Source: Planctomycetota bacterium (GTDB taxonomy: Bacteria; Planctomycetota; Phycisphaerae; FEN-1346; JAACEH01). From it: a stretch of 6,241 nt of DNA. How positions within the stretch are numbered: the stretch's first letter is position 1; every line of letters starts with the position of its first letter. The notes beneath the pieces were generated by a model. That model did not search any database. It was not told the DNA's origin and saw nothing but the letters and a program-made list of their open reading frames with translations. The stretch is taken from the NCBI GenBank assembly GCA_016935955.1, contig JAFGPY010000172.1:1-6241 (forward strand), in the 5' to 3' direction. A program made the translations under genes and the position numbers. Shown in pieces: positions 5,648 through 6,241 of this stretch.

Positions 5648-6103
5648 TCAGTCGGCGTCGGGGCGCTCGGCCGCCAGGCTGGCTTCGGCCAGGACCTCGG
5701 CGGCAAACGTCGCCACGACCTCATCGCTCAAGGACGGCTCGTCCAGCTTCGACAGCAGCGGCTTGGCGTGGACGGCCGCGACCTTGCCGCGAAGGAACTC
5801 GGCCAGCGCATCGAAGTACAGGCCGTCGCCCCAGTCGTAGGAACCGAAGAAGGCCACGCGGGCGCCGGCCAGCCGCTCGACGTGATCGCGCACGAACTCG
5901 TCCAGCGCCGGAACCACCTGCTCGCCCGACCAGGCCGGAGACCCGACAAAGAGCATGCCGCCGCGACCCAGGTCCGACTCGCGGGCCTCGTCGAGGCTGG
6001 TCGCCAGGACCTTGCAGCCCAAGCGGCGCAGGCAGTCGGTCAGCCGCGCGGCCATGTCGCTCGTCTTGCCGCTCGATGAGAAGTAAAGGACAGTCGCTTC
6101 CAT
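5648..6103 (-). CDS. Flavodoxin-like protein
   Basis: Small FMN-binding electron carrier, 151 residues, the size of a short-chain flavodoxin. The FMN phosphate loop is SSSGKT at residues 9-14, after the first strand TVLYF. VGSPAWSG (53-60) corresponds to the family block GSPTYxG, followed by VPALDEF. FFGSYDWGDG (85-94) is the second FMN loop, with Y89 and W91 placed to stack on the ring. No signal peptide or membrane segment is present, so it is cytoplasmic. The start at 6103 is firm: AAGGAGG (6115-6109) lies 5 bases upstream. The gene stands alone, with a hairpin terminator after it and no redox partner in the window, so its partner is unknown. The last 25 residues are Ala/Glu-rich and may be a loose tail. 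A flavodoxin-domain regulator or reductase subunit is an alternative. Confidence 0.88.
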   Translation of the reverse strand: MEATVLYFSSSGKTSDMAARLTDCLRRLGCKVLATSLDEARESDLGRGGMLFVGSPAWSGEQVVPALDEFVRDHVERLAGARVAFFGSYDWGDGLYFDALAEFLRGKVAAVHAKPLLSKLDEPSLSDEVVATFAAEVLAEASLAAERPDAD

Positions 6104-6179
6104 GATGCCCTCCTTGGGAATGCGGGCTCAGAGCACATGCGGCGATCTCCGAGTCCTAATACTACAACGCTACATCGTG

Positions 6180-6226
6180 GCATGGGCGTCCCGCCCATGC
6201 GTCCCACGGGCGTCTCGCCCGTGGGA
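6180..6226. repeat. Pair of related perfect hairpins at the right edge
   Basis: GCATGGGCG (6180-6188) pairs with CGCCCATGC (6192-6200) around TCC. TCCCACGGGCG (6202-6212) pairs with CGCCCGTGGGA (6216-6226) around TCT. Both hairpins share the core GGGCGTCYCGCCC in the same direction, so this is a direct pair of one hairpin family, unlike the inverted pairs elsewhere in the window. It lies upstream of the flavodoxin gene, about 75 bases before its start. Confidence 0.65.
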
Positions 6227-6241
6227 AAACGGCGTTTGCAG

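Noticed and set aside
5355..5840. Plus-strand 161-codon frame and overlapping small frames across the tandem repeats
   Set aside because: They repeat the same peptide because the DNA repeats are in tandem, have no ribosome site or homology, and run antisense into the flavodoxin.
2378..6079. Plus-strand open frame of 1233 codons spanning the GH2 gene, the repeats and the flavodoxin
   Set aside because: It is antisense to two well-supported genes, crosses non-coding repeats, has Arg/Ala/Val/Leu/His-heavy composition with no domain, and is expected from GC-rich third positions on the opposite strand.
2190..6143. Shared 11-mer GCACATGCGGC at 2190-2200 and 6133-6143
   Set aside because: Short match with no extension on either side and no structural context at the second site; chance in GC-rich DNA is sufficient.

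Overview
The window is GC-rich bacterial chromosome in which every recognisable gene lies on the minus strand. Intact genes are separated by stretches full of small palindromic repeats. The style fits a planctomycete-like or other environmental bacterium: a short Rho without its N-terminal domain, a large GH2 glycosidase with an extra C-terminal domain, and many REP-like hairpins. That taxonomic placement is inference; nothing here fixes it.

Layout in the direction of transcription (right to left). At the right edge (6180-6226) is a pair of related perfect hairpins. Next is a stand-alone flavodoxin-like protein (6103-5648) with a strong Shine-Dalgarno and a terminator-like hairpin just after its stop. 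The 390-base gap before the next gene holds two identical 73-bp REPIN-like elements in tandem, then a well-formed sigma70-type promoter (TTGACC, 17 bases, CATAAT). That promoter drives a 950-residue GH2 glycoside hydrolase (5257-2405). The 323-base gap after it contains two inverted copies of one double-hairpin repeat family and a possible rho promoter. Transcription termination factor Rho follows (2081-945).

Below rho is a mobile-element graveyard. A REP-associated tyrosine transposase (RAYT, IS200-like) relic at 812-461 keeps its N-terminus and its C-terminus. Its catalytic middle is gone, and a 64-bp GTAG...CTAC double-hairpin element sits exactly at the gap. The relic is bracketed by two inverted 29-nt palindromic repeats that match at 28 of 29 positions. 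After it comes a small single-pass membrane protein start (404) with an excellent Shine-Dalgarno; its reading frame runs into the C-terminal fragment of an IS66-family transposase at the left edge.

The intact genes do not form an obvious pathway: Rho is housekeeping, the GH2 enzyme cleaves glycosides, and the flavodoxin carries electrons. The notable theme is the density of REP/REPIN-type elements. At least five sequence families occur in 6.2 kb, one of them embedded in a decayed RAYT, the transposase class that moves such elements.
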